Positions 24,698 to 33,052 of a stretch of 64,000 nucleotides of DNA are shown piece after piece. Where the stretch lies: NCBI RefSeq assembly GCF_019744875.1, contig NZ_JAIETU010000002.1, positions 310,001 through 374,000 on the forward strand, given 5' to 3'. Both the position numbers and the translations under genes were made by a program. Source of the stretch: Hyphomicrobium sp. (GTDB taxonomy: Bacteria; Pseudomonadota; Alphaproteobacteria; Rhizobiales; Hyphomicrobiaceae). The notes under the pieces were generated by a model. The model ran no database searches and had not been told where the DNA came from. It worked only from the letters and a program-made list of their open reading frames with translations. Numbering within the stretch: position 1 is the stretch's first letter; every line of letters begins with the position of its first letter.

Positions 24698-25182
24698 CCC
24701 GCAAACGGGGTGCGATGCCATCCCTGCGGCGGAAATAGCATATGTATTTCCGTCGCCTACCATAAATCGCTCGATTCGTCGTCACGCGTGCCGGGCCCGG
24801 TTTCGGATCAGGTGGCGGCGCGCCCTGTGACGTCCAGAAACTCATAGACCATGGCCGGGTTGAGGCCCGCGACGAGCGGCGGACCCTAGAAGCCGGGAGC
24901 CATCCCTGCAAGAGGGGGGCCCGCAAGAGGGATCAAATCGGCGCGCTCACGCGCCTTGGCGCGGCGCGGAACTTGCGGCCTGCGCGATCCTCCCAGCCGA
25001 TAGCCGATGACAAACATCCGTTGGTTCATCCACTGCGTTTGCGGTGCCTCTCCCAGCACGTGCCCTGTTCCGCCTGGGTGAGCTTTCCTTTTTTGGCGAG
25101 TTGCGGCAGTAATCGCGGCAGGGGTTCAGGACGGCAACGTGCCGTTGCCTGCTGACGACACGTGCAAGACCGAGGACTGGAA
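24698..25182. other. Gene-free stretch between the tRNA and the TetR gene
   Basis: About 485 bases. No open frame here has recognisable protein features. On the minus strand around 24812-24885 a short stretch translates as PPLVAGLNPAMVYEFLDVTG, ending at a stop. It looks protein-like but has a stop just upstream and no start, so at most it is a gene remnant. No attachment-site repeat of the tRNA 3-prime end was found nearby. Confidence 0.35.
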
Positions 25183-25857
25183 ATGACCACCAAGGCGGCG
25201 CCGAAAGAGGCCAAGCAGAGAGGGGCTTCGCAGAAAGGGGCCCAGCAGAAAGCGGCTGGGCAAAAGGAAGGCCTGCTGCGGCGTCAGGAAATTCTGTCGG
25301 CGGCCCTGAAGCTGTTTTCCGAGCGCGACTATTCGGCCATCACGATCAAGGACATCGCGCAGCTCGCGCAGGTCAATACCTCGCTCCTCTATTACTACTA
25401 CGCCGACAAGGAGGCCCTGTTTCGGGCCGCGCTCGAGGAAGCCGTGGGCGCCGCCATGCGGAACTACGCCGAGATCGCCAGCAAGCACTCGGAACCCGTC
25501 GACCTCATCGACGACTGGTTCCAGATGCACGTGGAGCTGACCTCGGACATTCGCCGGCTCGTGAAAATCCTGATCGACTATTCGAGCTCGAGTTCGCAGA
25601 CGCGCGTGCTGGATGACGTGGTGAGCAAGTTCTACGACGTCGAAACCGAGGTTCTCTCCAAAGCCATCCGGCGCGGTCAGCGCCTGGGGCTGTTCAACAA
25701 CGTATCTCCGCAGACGGCCGCGATGTTTGCCTCCATGCATCTCGATGGCGTGATGGTCCGCTCCATCATCCAGCCGCAGCTCAACGTGCCCGCGGCCATC
25801 GCCGCGTTCCGCACCGCTTTCTGGGCTTACGTGGGCTACGATCCGAAGAAGGCCTAA
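25183..25857 (+). CDS. TetR/AcrR-family transcriptional regulator of the amine locus
   Basis: 224 residues from the ATG at 25183 (GAGG seven bases upstream). A lysine/glutamine/alanine-rich tail (KEAKQRGASQKGAQQKAAGQ) precedes the TetR helix-turn-helix: RRQEILSAALKLFSERDYSA then ITIKDIAQLAQVNTSLLYYY and YADKEALFRAALEE. The C-terminal ligand domain includes DWFQMHVELTSDIRRLVKIL. It lies upstream of and in the same direction as the permease gene, and a 20-bp palindrome lies between them. This is the expected arrangement for a ligand-relieved repressor of the permease-glnT genes. The ligand is unknown; an amine or amide is inferred from the neighbours. Confidence 0.9.
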   Translation: MTTKAAPKEAKQRGASQKGAQQKAAGQKEGLLRRQEILSAALKLFSERDYSAITIKDIAQLAQVNTSLLYYYYADKEALFRAALEEAVGAAMRNYAEIASKHSEPVDLIDDWFQMHVELTSDIRRLVKILIDYSSSSSQTRVLDDVVSKFYDVETEVLSKAIRRGQRLGLFNNVSPQTAAMFASMHLDGVMVRSIIQPQLNVPAAIAAFRTAFWAYVGYDPKKA

Positions 25858-26186
25858 CAGCCGGCCCGGCCGCAGCAGCCGCGCATCGGCTGCACTCCCC
25901 TCCTTCCGCGCTTCTTCGCCGGCGCGCACCGTTCGCGCTTGCGAACACCGATGGTGCATCGCTTTGCGGGCCCTCCGCTCCGCGTTTTCCACCCTCGCTC
26001 CGCTTGTTGCTCGCTCATCGCTGGTCGCTGGCGGCGCTTACTTGTGCGCAAATCTCTGCGCCGGAGACGGGCCTCTTCGTATTTGATTGACTAGTCAATC
26101 AATGGCTGGCAAGTTTGTCGCACTTAGGGAAGAAGCGAGATTGCGGACAGAGCAACAAAAGGGGCCGTCCGCACAGGGGAGGAACG
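25858..26186. promoter_or_regulatory. Promoter/operator region of the permease-glnT genes
   Basis: About 330 bases between the TetR gene and the permease start. The distal part holds the 20-bp palindrome, then an A+T-richer leader and the AGGGGAGGAACG ribosome site just before 26187. The proximal 200 bases show no gene. Confidence 0.55.
26083..26102. promoter_or_regulatory. 20-bp perfect palindrome, predicted TetR operator
   Basis: TTGATTGACTAGTCAATCAA is a perfect inverted repeat with no spacer. Its core TTGACTAGTCAA-like form is typical of operators bound by TetR-family dimers. It lies 84 bases upstream of the permease start and 225 bases after the TetR gene, so it probably overlaps the permease promoter. 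This is the longest spacer-free palindrome I noticed in the window. Confidence 0.75.
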
Positions 26187-27818
26187 ATGACGGATACGAC
26201 GCTACCGCAAGTACCCGCGCGTTCGGCAGAGGGCGCGACTTCGCACTCTCTCGTCCGCACGCTGAATTGGACCCACGCATTTTGGTTCGCCGCCGGCACA
26301 CCGGCTCTCGTGTTGTTCTCGGTCGGTGCCATTGCGGCCACGGTCGGCAACATCTCGCCACTGGTCTGGACGATCTCGATCATCTTCGGCTTCCTGCAAG
26401 CCTTCACGTACGCCGAGATCTCGTCGATGTACCCGCACAAGTCGGGTGGTGCCTCTGTCTACGGCGCGCTCGCCTGGGTGCGTTACGGCAAGATGCTCGG
26501 CCCGATCTCCGTGTGGTCGAACTGGTTCTCGTGGACGCCCGTGCTCGCAATCGGCACCGGCTTGGGCGCCGGCTACATTCTCAATCTCTTCTTTCCGGCC
26601 GATCATCCCGTTCAGACGTGGCAGATCACCCTGCTCTCACTCGACTTTCTGAAGTCCGGCCTGACCCTTCGCATCAACTCGGTGTTCGTGCTCGGCTGGA
26701 TCCTCGTGCTCATCGTCTTTGCGGTGCAGCACCGCGGCGTACTGAAGGCCGCGAACCTTCAGAAGCTGCTCGCCATCACGGCGCTGGCGCCCTTGATCAT
26801 CATCGGCCTCTCGCCCTTCTTCACCGGCGGCTTCTCGTGGGCGAACTTCGAGCCGTTCGTGCCGCTCGCACGCGACGCTGCCGGAAACCCCATCGCGGGT
26901 GAGTGGAACATGGCCGGCTGGACCGTATTCGCCGGTGGCCTGTTCATTGCCGGCTGGTCGACCTACGCCTTCGAGACTGCGGTCTGCTACACGCGGGAGT
27001 TCCGCAATCCGGGTCGCGATACGCCGCTGTCTCTCATCGCCGCCGGCATTCTCTGCCTGGTCGTGTTCTCGCTCGTACCGTTCGCCTTCCAAGGCGCGTT
27101 GGGGCTCTCGGGCATGCTCGACCCCGGCATCTACAGCGGCATGGGCGTGGCCGACGCCATGGCGGGCATCATTGGCGCAGGCCCCGTCATCACGAAAATT
27201 CTCATCGTGATGCTGATCCTGGCGCTTCTGCTGACCGTCAGCATGTCAATGGCGGGCTCGGCTCGGACGCTCTACCAGGGCTCCGTCGACGGCTGGCTGC
27301 CGCGCTACCTCGGACGCGTGAACAGCCACGGCGCGCCCGTTGCGGCAATGTGGACCGACCTCGGCTTCAACATGCTGCTGCTCATGATGTCGGACTATGT
27401 GTTCCTGCTGGCGATCGCCAACGTGAACTACATGATCTTCAACTTCCTCAACCTGCAATCCGGCTGGCTGCATCGCATCGATCGGCCGGAGATGGCACGG
27501 CCCTACCGCGCTCCCACCATCATTCTCGCGATCGGTGCGGTACTCGGCTTCGTCAACCTGCTGCTGCTCGGCATGGGCGCCAATATCTGGGGGCCCGGCA
27601 CGCTCGCAGCCGGCTTCGCAGTCGCGGTGATGATCATCCCGGTGTTCGCATTCCGGCACTACATCGTCGACGGCGGGAAGTTCCCGCACCAGACGTTCGA
27701 AGACTTCGCCGGAGTGGATCAAAGCGAGGTCAAGACGCGCGCCGGTCTGCTGCCCTACCTGACGCTCGCCGTCGGGGCCGGCGTGATCGCGATCGGATAC
27801 TCACTCGCCCAATATTGA
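26187..27818 (+). CDS. APC-superfamily amino acid / amine permease
   Basis: 543 residues from the ATG at 26187, which follows AGGGGAGGA; an upstream in-frame GTG would add a charged, non-membrane leader. About twelve membrane helices are visible. The family signature region is WFAAGTPALVLFSVGAIAAT and SIIFGFLQAFTYAEISSMYP, followed by KSGGASVYGALAWVRYGK. Helix 8-like segment WSTYAFETAVCYTREFRNPG resembles amino-acid/choline/GABA transporters. It should import the substrate of the ligase encoded 90 bases downstream. The substrate cannot be read from sequence; an amine, amino alcohol or amino acid is likely. Confidence 0.9.
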   Translation: MTDTTLPQVPARSAEGATSHSLVRTLNWTHAFWFAAGTPALVLFSVGAIAATVGNISPLVWTISIIFGFLQAFTYAEISSMYPHKSGGASVYGALAWVRYGKMLGPISVWSNWFSWTPVLAIGTGLGAGYILNLFFPADHPVQTWQITLLSLDFLKSGLTLRINSVFVLGWILVLIVFAVQHRGVLKAANLQKLLAITALAPLIIIGLSPFFTGGFSWANFEPFVPLARDAAGNPIAGEWNMAGWTVFAGGLFIAGWSTYAFETAVCYTREFRNPGRDTPLSLIAAGILCLVVFSLVPFAFQGALGLSGMLDPGIYSGMGVADAMAGIIGAGPVITKILIVMLILALLLTVSMSMAGSARTLYQGSVDGWLPRYLGRVNSHGAPVAAMWTDLGFNMLLLMMSDYVFLLAIANVNYMIFNFLNLQSGWLHRIDRPEMARPYRAPTIILAIGAVLGFVNLLLLGMGANIWGPGTLAAGFAVAVMIIPVFAFRHYIVDGGKFPHQTFEDFAGVDQSEVKTRAGLLPYLTLAVGAGVIAIGYSLAQY

Positions 27819-27830
27819 ACCTGACAACAC

Positions 27831-27874
27831 TCCCCCTCGCGGGAGAGGCGCACGGCGCATCTCTCCCGCGGGGA
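27831..27874. repeat. REP-like hairpin between the permease and glnT genes
   Basis: CGCGGGAGAG (27838-27847) pairs with CTCTCCCGCG (27861-27870), extended by TCCCC / GGGGA on the outside with a two-base bulge, around a 13-base loop. This CTCCCC...GCGGGAGAGG type of palindrome is a common dispersed intergenic element in alphaproteobacteria. It could also tune expression between the two genes. No T-run follows. Confidence 0.5.
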
Positions 27875-27908
27875 TACTGAAACCACTCTGACCTTCAACG
27901 AGGACGTT

Positions 27909-29270
27909 ATGACAACAGTAACCGACAGCGCCATCGCAACCCTGATGAAGAAACTGGAAAGCGCGGGCGTCAAGTTCATGCTTCCGAGCTACGTCGACAT
28001 GCACGGCGTATCGAAAACCAAGGTCGTGCCGCTCGCACATCTCCAGGACATGGTCGACGGATCGGAACTGTGCACGGGCGCGGCACTGGACGGCGTTCCG
28101 CAGGATGTCAGCGACGAAGAGGTGTCGTCGCATCCGGATATCCGGTCGGCAACCGTCCTTCCCTGGGCGAACGACGTGGCCTGGTTCGCGAGCGACCTGT
28201 GGTGCGGCGGACAGCCGTTCGAGCCCTGCAGCCGCAACATCCTGCAGCGGCAGTTGGCCAAGGCCGACGAGATGGGCTACGGCGTCAACCTCGGCATCGA
28301 GGCCGAATTCTTCGTGCTCAAGGACGACGAGAAGATTGGCTTCAAGCCGCTTTCGGACCGGCAGAACCTCGCGAAGCCCGCCTACGACGTGTCCCGCTGC
28401 ATGGACAACAGCGGCTGGCTGTTCGAGCTCGTCAACGCGATGAACGACCTGGGCTGGGATGTCTATTCGCTCGACCATGAGGACGGCATCGGGCAGTTCG
28501 AGATCGATTTCCGTCACGCGGATGCGCTAACGATGGCGGATCGCTTCACCTTCTTCCGCCTCATGGCGCACGAGATCGCGCGCAAGCACGGCGGGTTCGC
28601 GACATTCATGCCGAAGCCCTATGCGGATCGCGCAGGAAGCGGCGCTCACTTCAACATGTCGCTTTCCGACAAGGCGACGGGCAAGAACCTGTTCGTCGCG
28701 AAGGACGATCCGCGCGGCTGCAAGCTGGGCGAACTCGGCTACCACTACATCGCCGGCATCCTGAAGCACCTGCCCGCCATCAGCGCCGTGGTTGCGCCGA
28801 CCGTGAACAGCTACAAGCGGCTCGTGCTCAAGGGCAGCATGTCCGGCTTCACGTGGGCCCCCGTGTTCCTCTGCTACGGCAACAACAACCGCACCAACAC
28901 GGTGCGCGTGCCCAAGAGCGGCGGCCGCGTGGAGCTGCGCGTCGCCGACAGCGCGTGCAATCCCTACCTGGGTGCTGCGCTGACGATTGCGGCAGGCCTC
29001 GAAGGCGTGCGCGATCGCCTCGATCCGGGCGAGCCGCACAAGGACAACATGTATCTCAAGACACCGGAAGAGCTGGCCGCGCTCGGCGTGTCGCAGCTTC
29101 CGGGGTCGCTCTCCGAAGCGCTCGATGCCTTCGAAGCGAACCCGCTCTGCAAGCAGGTGTTCGGCGATGCCATGTTCAAGTCCTGGCTCGAGTTCAAGCG
29201 CGAGGAATGGCACTCGTACACGAACCACATCTCGGAATGGGAAGTGAAGCGCTACCTCAAGTTCTTCTAA
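27909..29270 (+). CDS. glnT: GlnT-type glutamine synthetase / gamma-glutamylamide ligase (GMAS-like)
   Basis: 453 residues, a type III GlnT-family ligase. Metal and substrate motifs are GIEAEFFVL near residue 128, GSGAHFNMSL near 243 and RVELRVAD near 340; the N-terminus has KFMLPSYVDMHGVSKTKVVP. This family includes glutamine synthetase III and gamma-glutamylmethylamide synthetase, which joins glutamate to methylamine with ATP. Family members can also act on ethylamine or amino alcohols. The neighbours (amine-type permease, hydrolase, kinase) and absence of methylglutamate synthase/dehydrogenase genes favour a dedicated amine-glutamylation route over central nitrogen assimilation. That is inference. 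A terminator-like hairpin follows. Confidence 0.9.
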   Translation: MTTVTDSAIATLMKKLESAGVKFMLPSYVDMHGVSKTKVVPLAHLQDMVDGSELCTGAALDGVPQDVSDEEVSSHPDIRSATVLPWANDVAWFASDLWCGGQPFEPCSRNILQRQLAKADEMGYGVNLGIEAEFFVLKDDEKIGFKPLSDRQNLAKPAYDVSRCMDNSGWLFELVNAMNDLGWDVYSLDHEDGIGQFEIDFRHADALTMADRFTFFRLMAHEIARKHGGFATFMPKPYADRAGSGAHFNMSLSDKATGKNLFVAKDDPRGCKLGELGYHYIAGILKHLPAISAVVAPTVNSYKRLVLKGSMSGFTWAPVFLCYGNNNRTNTVRVPKSGGRVELRVADSACNPYLGAALTIAAGLEGVRDRLDPGEPHKDNMYLKTPEELAALGVSQLPGSLSEALDAFEANPLCKQVFGDAMFKSWLEFKREEWHSYTNHISEWEVKRYLKFF

Positions 29271-29298
29271 ATCCGGAAGCTCTACTAAATCCAGACTG

Positions 29299-29356
29299 GG
29301 AGACGCAGTTTTTGCTCCCCTTGTTTTCTGCGTCTCCTTCTTTTCTCGATCGTCAT
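29299..29356 (+). terminator. Rho-independent terminator after glnT
   Basis: GGAGACGCAG (29299-29308) pairs perfectly with CTGCGTCTCC (29338-29347) around a T-rich loop, followed by TTCTTTTCT. It lies 28 bases after the glnT stop and before the creatininase-family gene. It may therefore reduce read-through into that gene or separate two transcripts. Confidence 0.75.
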
Positions 29357-29429
29357 GCGCGCGGCGGCCTTGCGGGCCCTCGCGCGCATGCGACCCGTTC
29401 GCCACGTACGATGCATCAATAGGACCAAC

Positions 29430-30197
29430 ATGATCTGGGCCGAGCGCACTTGGACTGAAATTCCCGGCGATCTCGAAGCTGCGAACTACACGGCGCTGCT
29501 TCCGGTCGGCGCAACCGAGCAGCACGGCCCGCACCTCGGGACCGGCATGGATACGGCGATCGGCGATCCGCTCTGCCGGAAGGCTGCCGAGCGAACCGGC
29601 GCGCTCATGCTGCCGACCCTGCCCTACGGCTGCTCTCTCGGGCACAGCCGCCGCTGGCCCGGCACCATTTCGCTCCAGCCGATCACGCTCATCACGGTCG
29701 TCAAGGAGATCGGCGATTGGGCCTACGCCAGCGGCGTGCGGCGGCTCATCATCGTCAACAGCCATGTCACGAACGCCGCGCCACTGCGCTGCGCGCTCGA
29801 AATGCTGCGTGCCGAGCACGACGACCTGATGGTCGCGATCGTCAACTCGCCCCACATCAGCGACCGCGTGCGCGCGGCCCATTTCAGCGATGGCGACGAC
29901 TGGCACGCCAATCGTGCTGAAACCGCGGTGATGATGGCGGTCGCGCCCGAAATGGTGCGCGAGGCGCTGGTTGCGTCGTCGGACGACCCGGACCGCACGG
30001 CCGGGCTTCTGTTTTCTCATCCCGTGAACAGGACAAGCCTCAACGGCGTGACGGGAACGCCCAGTCTCGCGACCCGCGCCGAGGGCGAAGAGCTGTTCGG
30101 TTGGATGGTCGAGGATCTGGTCGCTCTCATCAAGCGCGCGATGTTCGAGCAGCCGCCGCTGCCGCATGGCTACGACAGCAACGCCTCCGGCGGGTGA
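29430..30197 (+). CDS. Creatininase-family metal-dependent amidohydrolase
   Basis: 255 residues from the ATG at 29430, which follows AGGACC. Upstream in-frame codons encode an Arg/Ala-rich stretch unlike the family and were left out. Metal-site landmarks are LPVGATEQHGPHLGTGMDTA, then RRLIIVNSHVTNAAPLRCAL, where most family members read NGHGGN, and DWHANRAETAVMMAVAPEM, which supplies the final acidic ligand. The family hydrolyses cyclic or linear amides (creatinine, formamides such as in pyrroloquinoline or mycofactocin pathways). Placement after GlnT suggests it opens an amide made or consumed in this locus. The reaction is unknown. Confidence 0.85.
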   Translation: MIWAERTWTEIPGDLEAANYTALLPVGATEQHGPHLGTGMDTAIGDPLCRKAAERTGALMLPTLPYGCSLGHSRRWPGTISLQPITLITVVKEIGDWAYASGVRRLIIVNSHVTNAAPLRCALEMLRAEHDDLMVAIVNSPHISDRVRAAHFSDGDDWHANRAETAVMMAVAPEMVREALVASSDDPDRTAGLLFSHPVNRTSLNGVTGTPSLATRAEGEELFGWMVEDLVALIKRAMFEQPPLPHGYDSNASGG

Positions 30198-30224
30198 TCG
30201 CAGAGACCTCCATGCCGATGCTCC

Positions 30225-31247
30225 TCAGCCCTGCTGGTTCGCCACGCTGCGCTCGGCTTGCGTGAGGTACGCATCTGCAAGCTGGACGGTCATGTCGGTG
30301 AAGGCGCTGCCGAGCGCCTGAGCCGTCGGCGTTTCGGCATGACTCGCGATCCACGCGGTCAGCAGGATGCGCCGGAGCAGGATGAAGGTCGGCAGGAACG
30401 CGACATCTTCCTCTGCGAGTGGCGCGACCGTGCGATAGCCTTCGACCCATGCATCCTGAAGTGCGGGCACAATGGGGTCTTCCTCGAAGAAGCTCACGGC
30501 GGCTGCGAAATCGTACATGAACCAGCTGAACCCGCAGTCGTCGAAATCGATGACGCCCAGGCGGTCGCCGTCGACGAGGAGGTTGTCGAGGCGGAGATCG
30601 GCGTGAACGAGGCCGAAGCGCTCCGGCCCCTCGCCGTAGCGCGTGAGCTTCTCGTCCAGCACGCGGCAGGCCCGACCGAGCGTAGCTCTGCCGTCCGCCG
30701 TCAGCCCAAGTGCGTCTCGCCAGTCGCCCCATAGCGGCCGCGATCCCAGCATCGCCTCGTAGTTCCAGACTTTGCGGCGGAATTCCGCGGGGCGCCGCCA
30801 GGCGCGGGAGTGGGCGTGAAGGCGCGCGCTGATCGCGCCGAGCTCCCTGAACGCGGGGACGATGCTCTCCGCCCGCGTGTCCGGCTTCGCTCCGCTCATG
30901 AATTCGAACGCGACGACGCGGCGCGCGGCGCCCGCGGCCTGCATGACCGCGATGGCGTCCCCGTTCCCGCACGGCAGAGGCTTCGGCGTGGTGACGATGC
31001 CGTCGCGCCGGAGTGCGTGAATCCAGGCGAGCTCGGATTCGATTTCGGTGCGGCTGTGATAGCCCGGCCGATGCACTCTCAGAATGACCGGATGGCCGGT
31101 CTCGGGATCGACAGCCTTGAAGGTGGCGTTCTCGGAGAGGTTCAAGGTCGTGATAGAGGCGTGCGGGGGGAGCCCCCACTCATGGGCCGTTGCGACGAGG
31201 CCTTGGCGGAGTTGTTCGACAAACGCATCTTCGTAGAGACCTGCCAT
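30225..31247 (-). CDS. APH/homoserine-kinase-II-type small-molecule kinase
   Basis: 340 residues, protein-kinase-like fold of the aminoglycoside phosphotransferase family. The catalytic loop is FGLVHADLRLDNLLVDGDRL and the metal motif is LGVIDFDDCGFSWFMYDFAA. The N-terminal lobe has VILRVHRPGYHSRTEIESEL. Enzymes of this family phosphorylate hydroxyls of small molecules such as choline, ethanolamine, homoserine or hydroxylysine. It converges on the creatininase-family gene with 27 bases between stops. In the context of an amine permease and a glutamylamide ligase, an amino alcohol is an attractive substrate. This is inference only. Confidence 0.85.
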   Translation of the reverse strand: MAGLYEDAFVEQLRQGLVATAHEWGLPPHASITTLNLSENATFKAVDPETGHPVILRVHRPGYHSRTEIESELAWIHALRRDGIVTTPKPLPCGNGDAIAVMQAAGAARRVVAFEFMSGAKPDTRAESIVPAFRELGAISARLHAHSRAWRRPAEFRRKVWNYEAMLGSRPLWGDWRDALGLTADGRATLGRACRVLDEKLTRYGEGPERFGLVHADLRLDNLLVDGDRLGVIDFDDCGFSWFMYDFAAAVSFFEEDPIVPALQDAWVEGYRTVAPLAEEDVAFLPTFILLRRILLTAWIASHAETPTAQALGSAFTDMTVQLADAYLTQAERSVANQQG

Positions 31248-31341
31248 CCTTCGCGCCCTGGTTGCCTGCTCCGTTGCCTGTCAAACGCAGTTTGTTTTCG
31301 ACGAGCGGAACTCAAGCAGCGTTGCGTGGGCACATCTTGCG

Positions 31342-32799
31342 TCAAATCGCGACGGGCAGCAAACTTGCCCCATACTCATGCGCGCTTGCCAGTGCGGCTT
31401 GGCGGCGGGATACCGTTTCCCGATACTCCTGCGCTTCAATGTCCCTAAAGAACGGTGCAGCGGGAGCCAGCTTTCGCACGGCATCCTCAACTTCGGCGAG
31501 CGACACGCGAAAGAACTCCTTGCGGACATTACGGGTGTTGATGCGCTGCAATTCAAATGTGGCGTGTAGGGCGCGTTCGAGTGCAGGCGCGTTGTCGCTG
31601 TAGATAATTGCGTGCGTGTCGAATACGAACGGTACACTCGCGTCCCCCAACTCCTTTACGCGGTCGAGGGGATCAAGTCTTCGCGTAAGTCCAATTTTGA
31701 CGACGTCCTCACCGAACGAGCCGACGTTCGAGATGATGTAGACATAGCCGGAACTCGTTCTCTCTGCCATTGCTTGAGCCCTTGCGGCCTTGGCCCGCGC
31801 TTCCGCCAGATCCCTCTCAAGGAGTTTTATCTGCTCACCGAACGCTTCGAGTTTTTGCCCGGTCACACTTGCGGCCTCGGCAGAGGCTTTCGCCAGCAGC
31901 TTTTCATAGTGTTCTTCGTCTCGCCGAGCTTCCTCCATATCTCGAAGCAATCGCTGCTCCTCTCGGGCCAGTCGCGCCGCTTCAGTGCGTTCCTCTCGCT
32001 CTTCCTTCAGCTTTTCGCGGCACTCGTGCGTTAAGCGCAACTCACGAAGCTTCAGCGTCAAGTAGTCTGCGGTGATCGTGATAGCATTCGACTCGTTGAG
32101 CTTGTCGATTTGCTCCTTTGCGCGAACAATGCGCTTCTCCATAGCATTGACGTTGTTCCACCGTGTATTTGCTATCGCTGCGTCGCATTCATTGTTGAAA
32201 GCACGCATGGTCAGCCGGATGTTCCGACCGGTCATTGTCTTACCCCTCGCGACGCTTCCGTCGACTGTCCATTTCGTCGAGCAAACGACTGCGATCTCCT
32301 GGGAAATGAGTTTCTTCTGGGCAGACCTGACGTCGATGATTGCGGCTTTGAATTGTTCGCTGTCTGTGAAATCGAAGTGGGGCTCGTAGACGCCCAACTC
32401 GGCGAACGCGAGCTTTTCGTCGAAGATGGCGACCTCTGCTACGAGCCGATCGTAGATCTGCCTCTTCTCAATGTAGTTGCGTTGGAGGAGTTCAATTTCA
32501 CCCTGCAACTCTCTAGCGCGAACTCCCGACTCGTGGGTACGCGCCATCTGTGCATCGGCAAACGCGTTCGCTCTACTCTGCACCACATTCGCTTGAGAGT
32601 TCGCATCGACGAGGATTTTCTTCGCTGTCCAATCCGCCTCTTTGAGAATGCGCTCAGCCTCCACGTCCGCATCGAGAACGACGCTAAATCTTTCTTCGAC
32701 AGCCAGTCGAGATTTTCGCTCGTCGCCGCAAACAATGAACGCCATGACCGCAGTCGCAATCACGCTGGCGAGCGGAAGAAATTCCAGAACAGTTCCCAT
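31342..32799 (-). CDS. Membrane-anchored DUF4041 / T5orf172 (GIY-YIG) protein
   Basis: 485 residues from the ATG at 32799, where a membrane helix begins at once (LEFLPLASVIATAVMAFIVC); the longer frame adds 35 residues without support. A long charged coiled coil holds the DUF4041 core (YEPHFDFTDSEQFKAAIIDV, VRSAQKKLISQEIAVVC) and KLKEEREERTEAARLAREEQ. The C-terminus is a T5orf172/Mug113 GIY-YIG nuclease-like domain: SGYVYIISNVGSFGEDVVKI then GLTRRLDPLDRVKELGDASV. Such proteins occur in phages and in bacterial accessory regions. The gene is visibly richer in A and T and uses different codons from its neighbours, suggesting horizontal acquisition. Function unknown; possible defence role. Confidence 0.85.
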   Translation of the reverse strand: MGTVLEFLPLASVIATAVMAFIVCGDERKSRLAVEERFSVVLDADVEAERILKEADWTAKKILVDANSQANVVQSRANAFADAQMARTHESGVRARELQGEIELLQRNYIEKRQIYDRLVAEVAIFDEKLAFAELGVYEPHFDFTDSEQFKAAIIDVRSAQKKLISQEIAVVCSTKWTVDGSVARGKTMTGRNIRLTMRAFNNECDAAIANTRWNNVNAMEKRIVRAKEQIDKLNESNAITITADYLTLKLRELRLTHECREKLKEEREERTEAARLAREEQRLLRDMEEARRDEEHYEKLLAKASAEAASVTGQKLEAFGEQIKLLERDLAEARAKAARAQAMAERTSSGYVYIISNVGSFGEDVVKIGLTRRLDPLDRVKELGDASVPFVFDTHAIIYSDNAPALERALHATFELQRINTRNVRKEFFRVSLAEVEDAVRKLAPAAPFFRDIEAQEYRETVSRRQAALASAHEYGASLLPVAI

Positions 32800-33052
32800 A
32801 TTGGCGTGCCCCCACGCAGTCCGACATTCAGTGTTCTTCGCATTGCGTGGGGAGCTCGTCGACAAAGAATGATACTTCGCCAACTGCCAAATTTGGCCGT
32901 CCATAAACTTTGGGGCATGCGCCCGCAGTGCAACTTTGTTGGTGAAATCTCACTCTGCCGCTGATTTTGATGTGGATCATGGTCGCCGCGTGCGTTGGCA
33001 GATCCGGCCGAAGCGCTAGTCTCGTGCTGTCATCACATGCGCGGAGGCAGAC

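Noticed and set aside
24812-24926. Possible gene remnant or integration site next to the tRNA
   Set aside because: A short protein-like stretch exists on the minus strand, but there is no integrase, no repeat of the tRNA end and no clear parent gene.
25858-26082. Search for CRISPR arrays, insertion sequences or prophage genes, here and across the whole window
   Set aside because: No regularly spaced repeats, transposase motifs or phage structural genes were seen anywhere; only the DUF4041 gene looks foreign.
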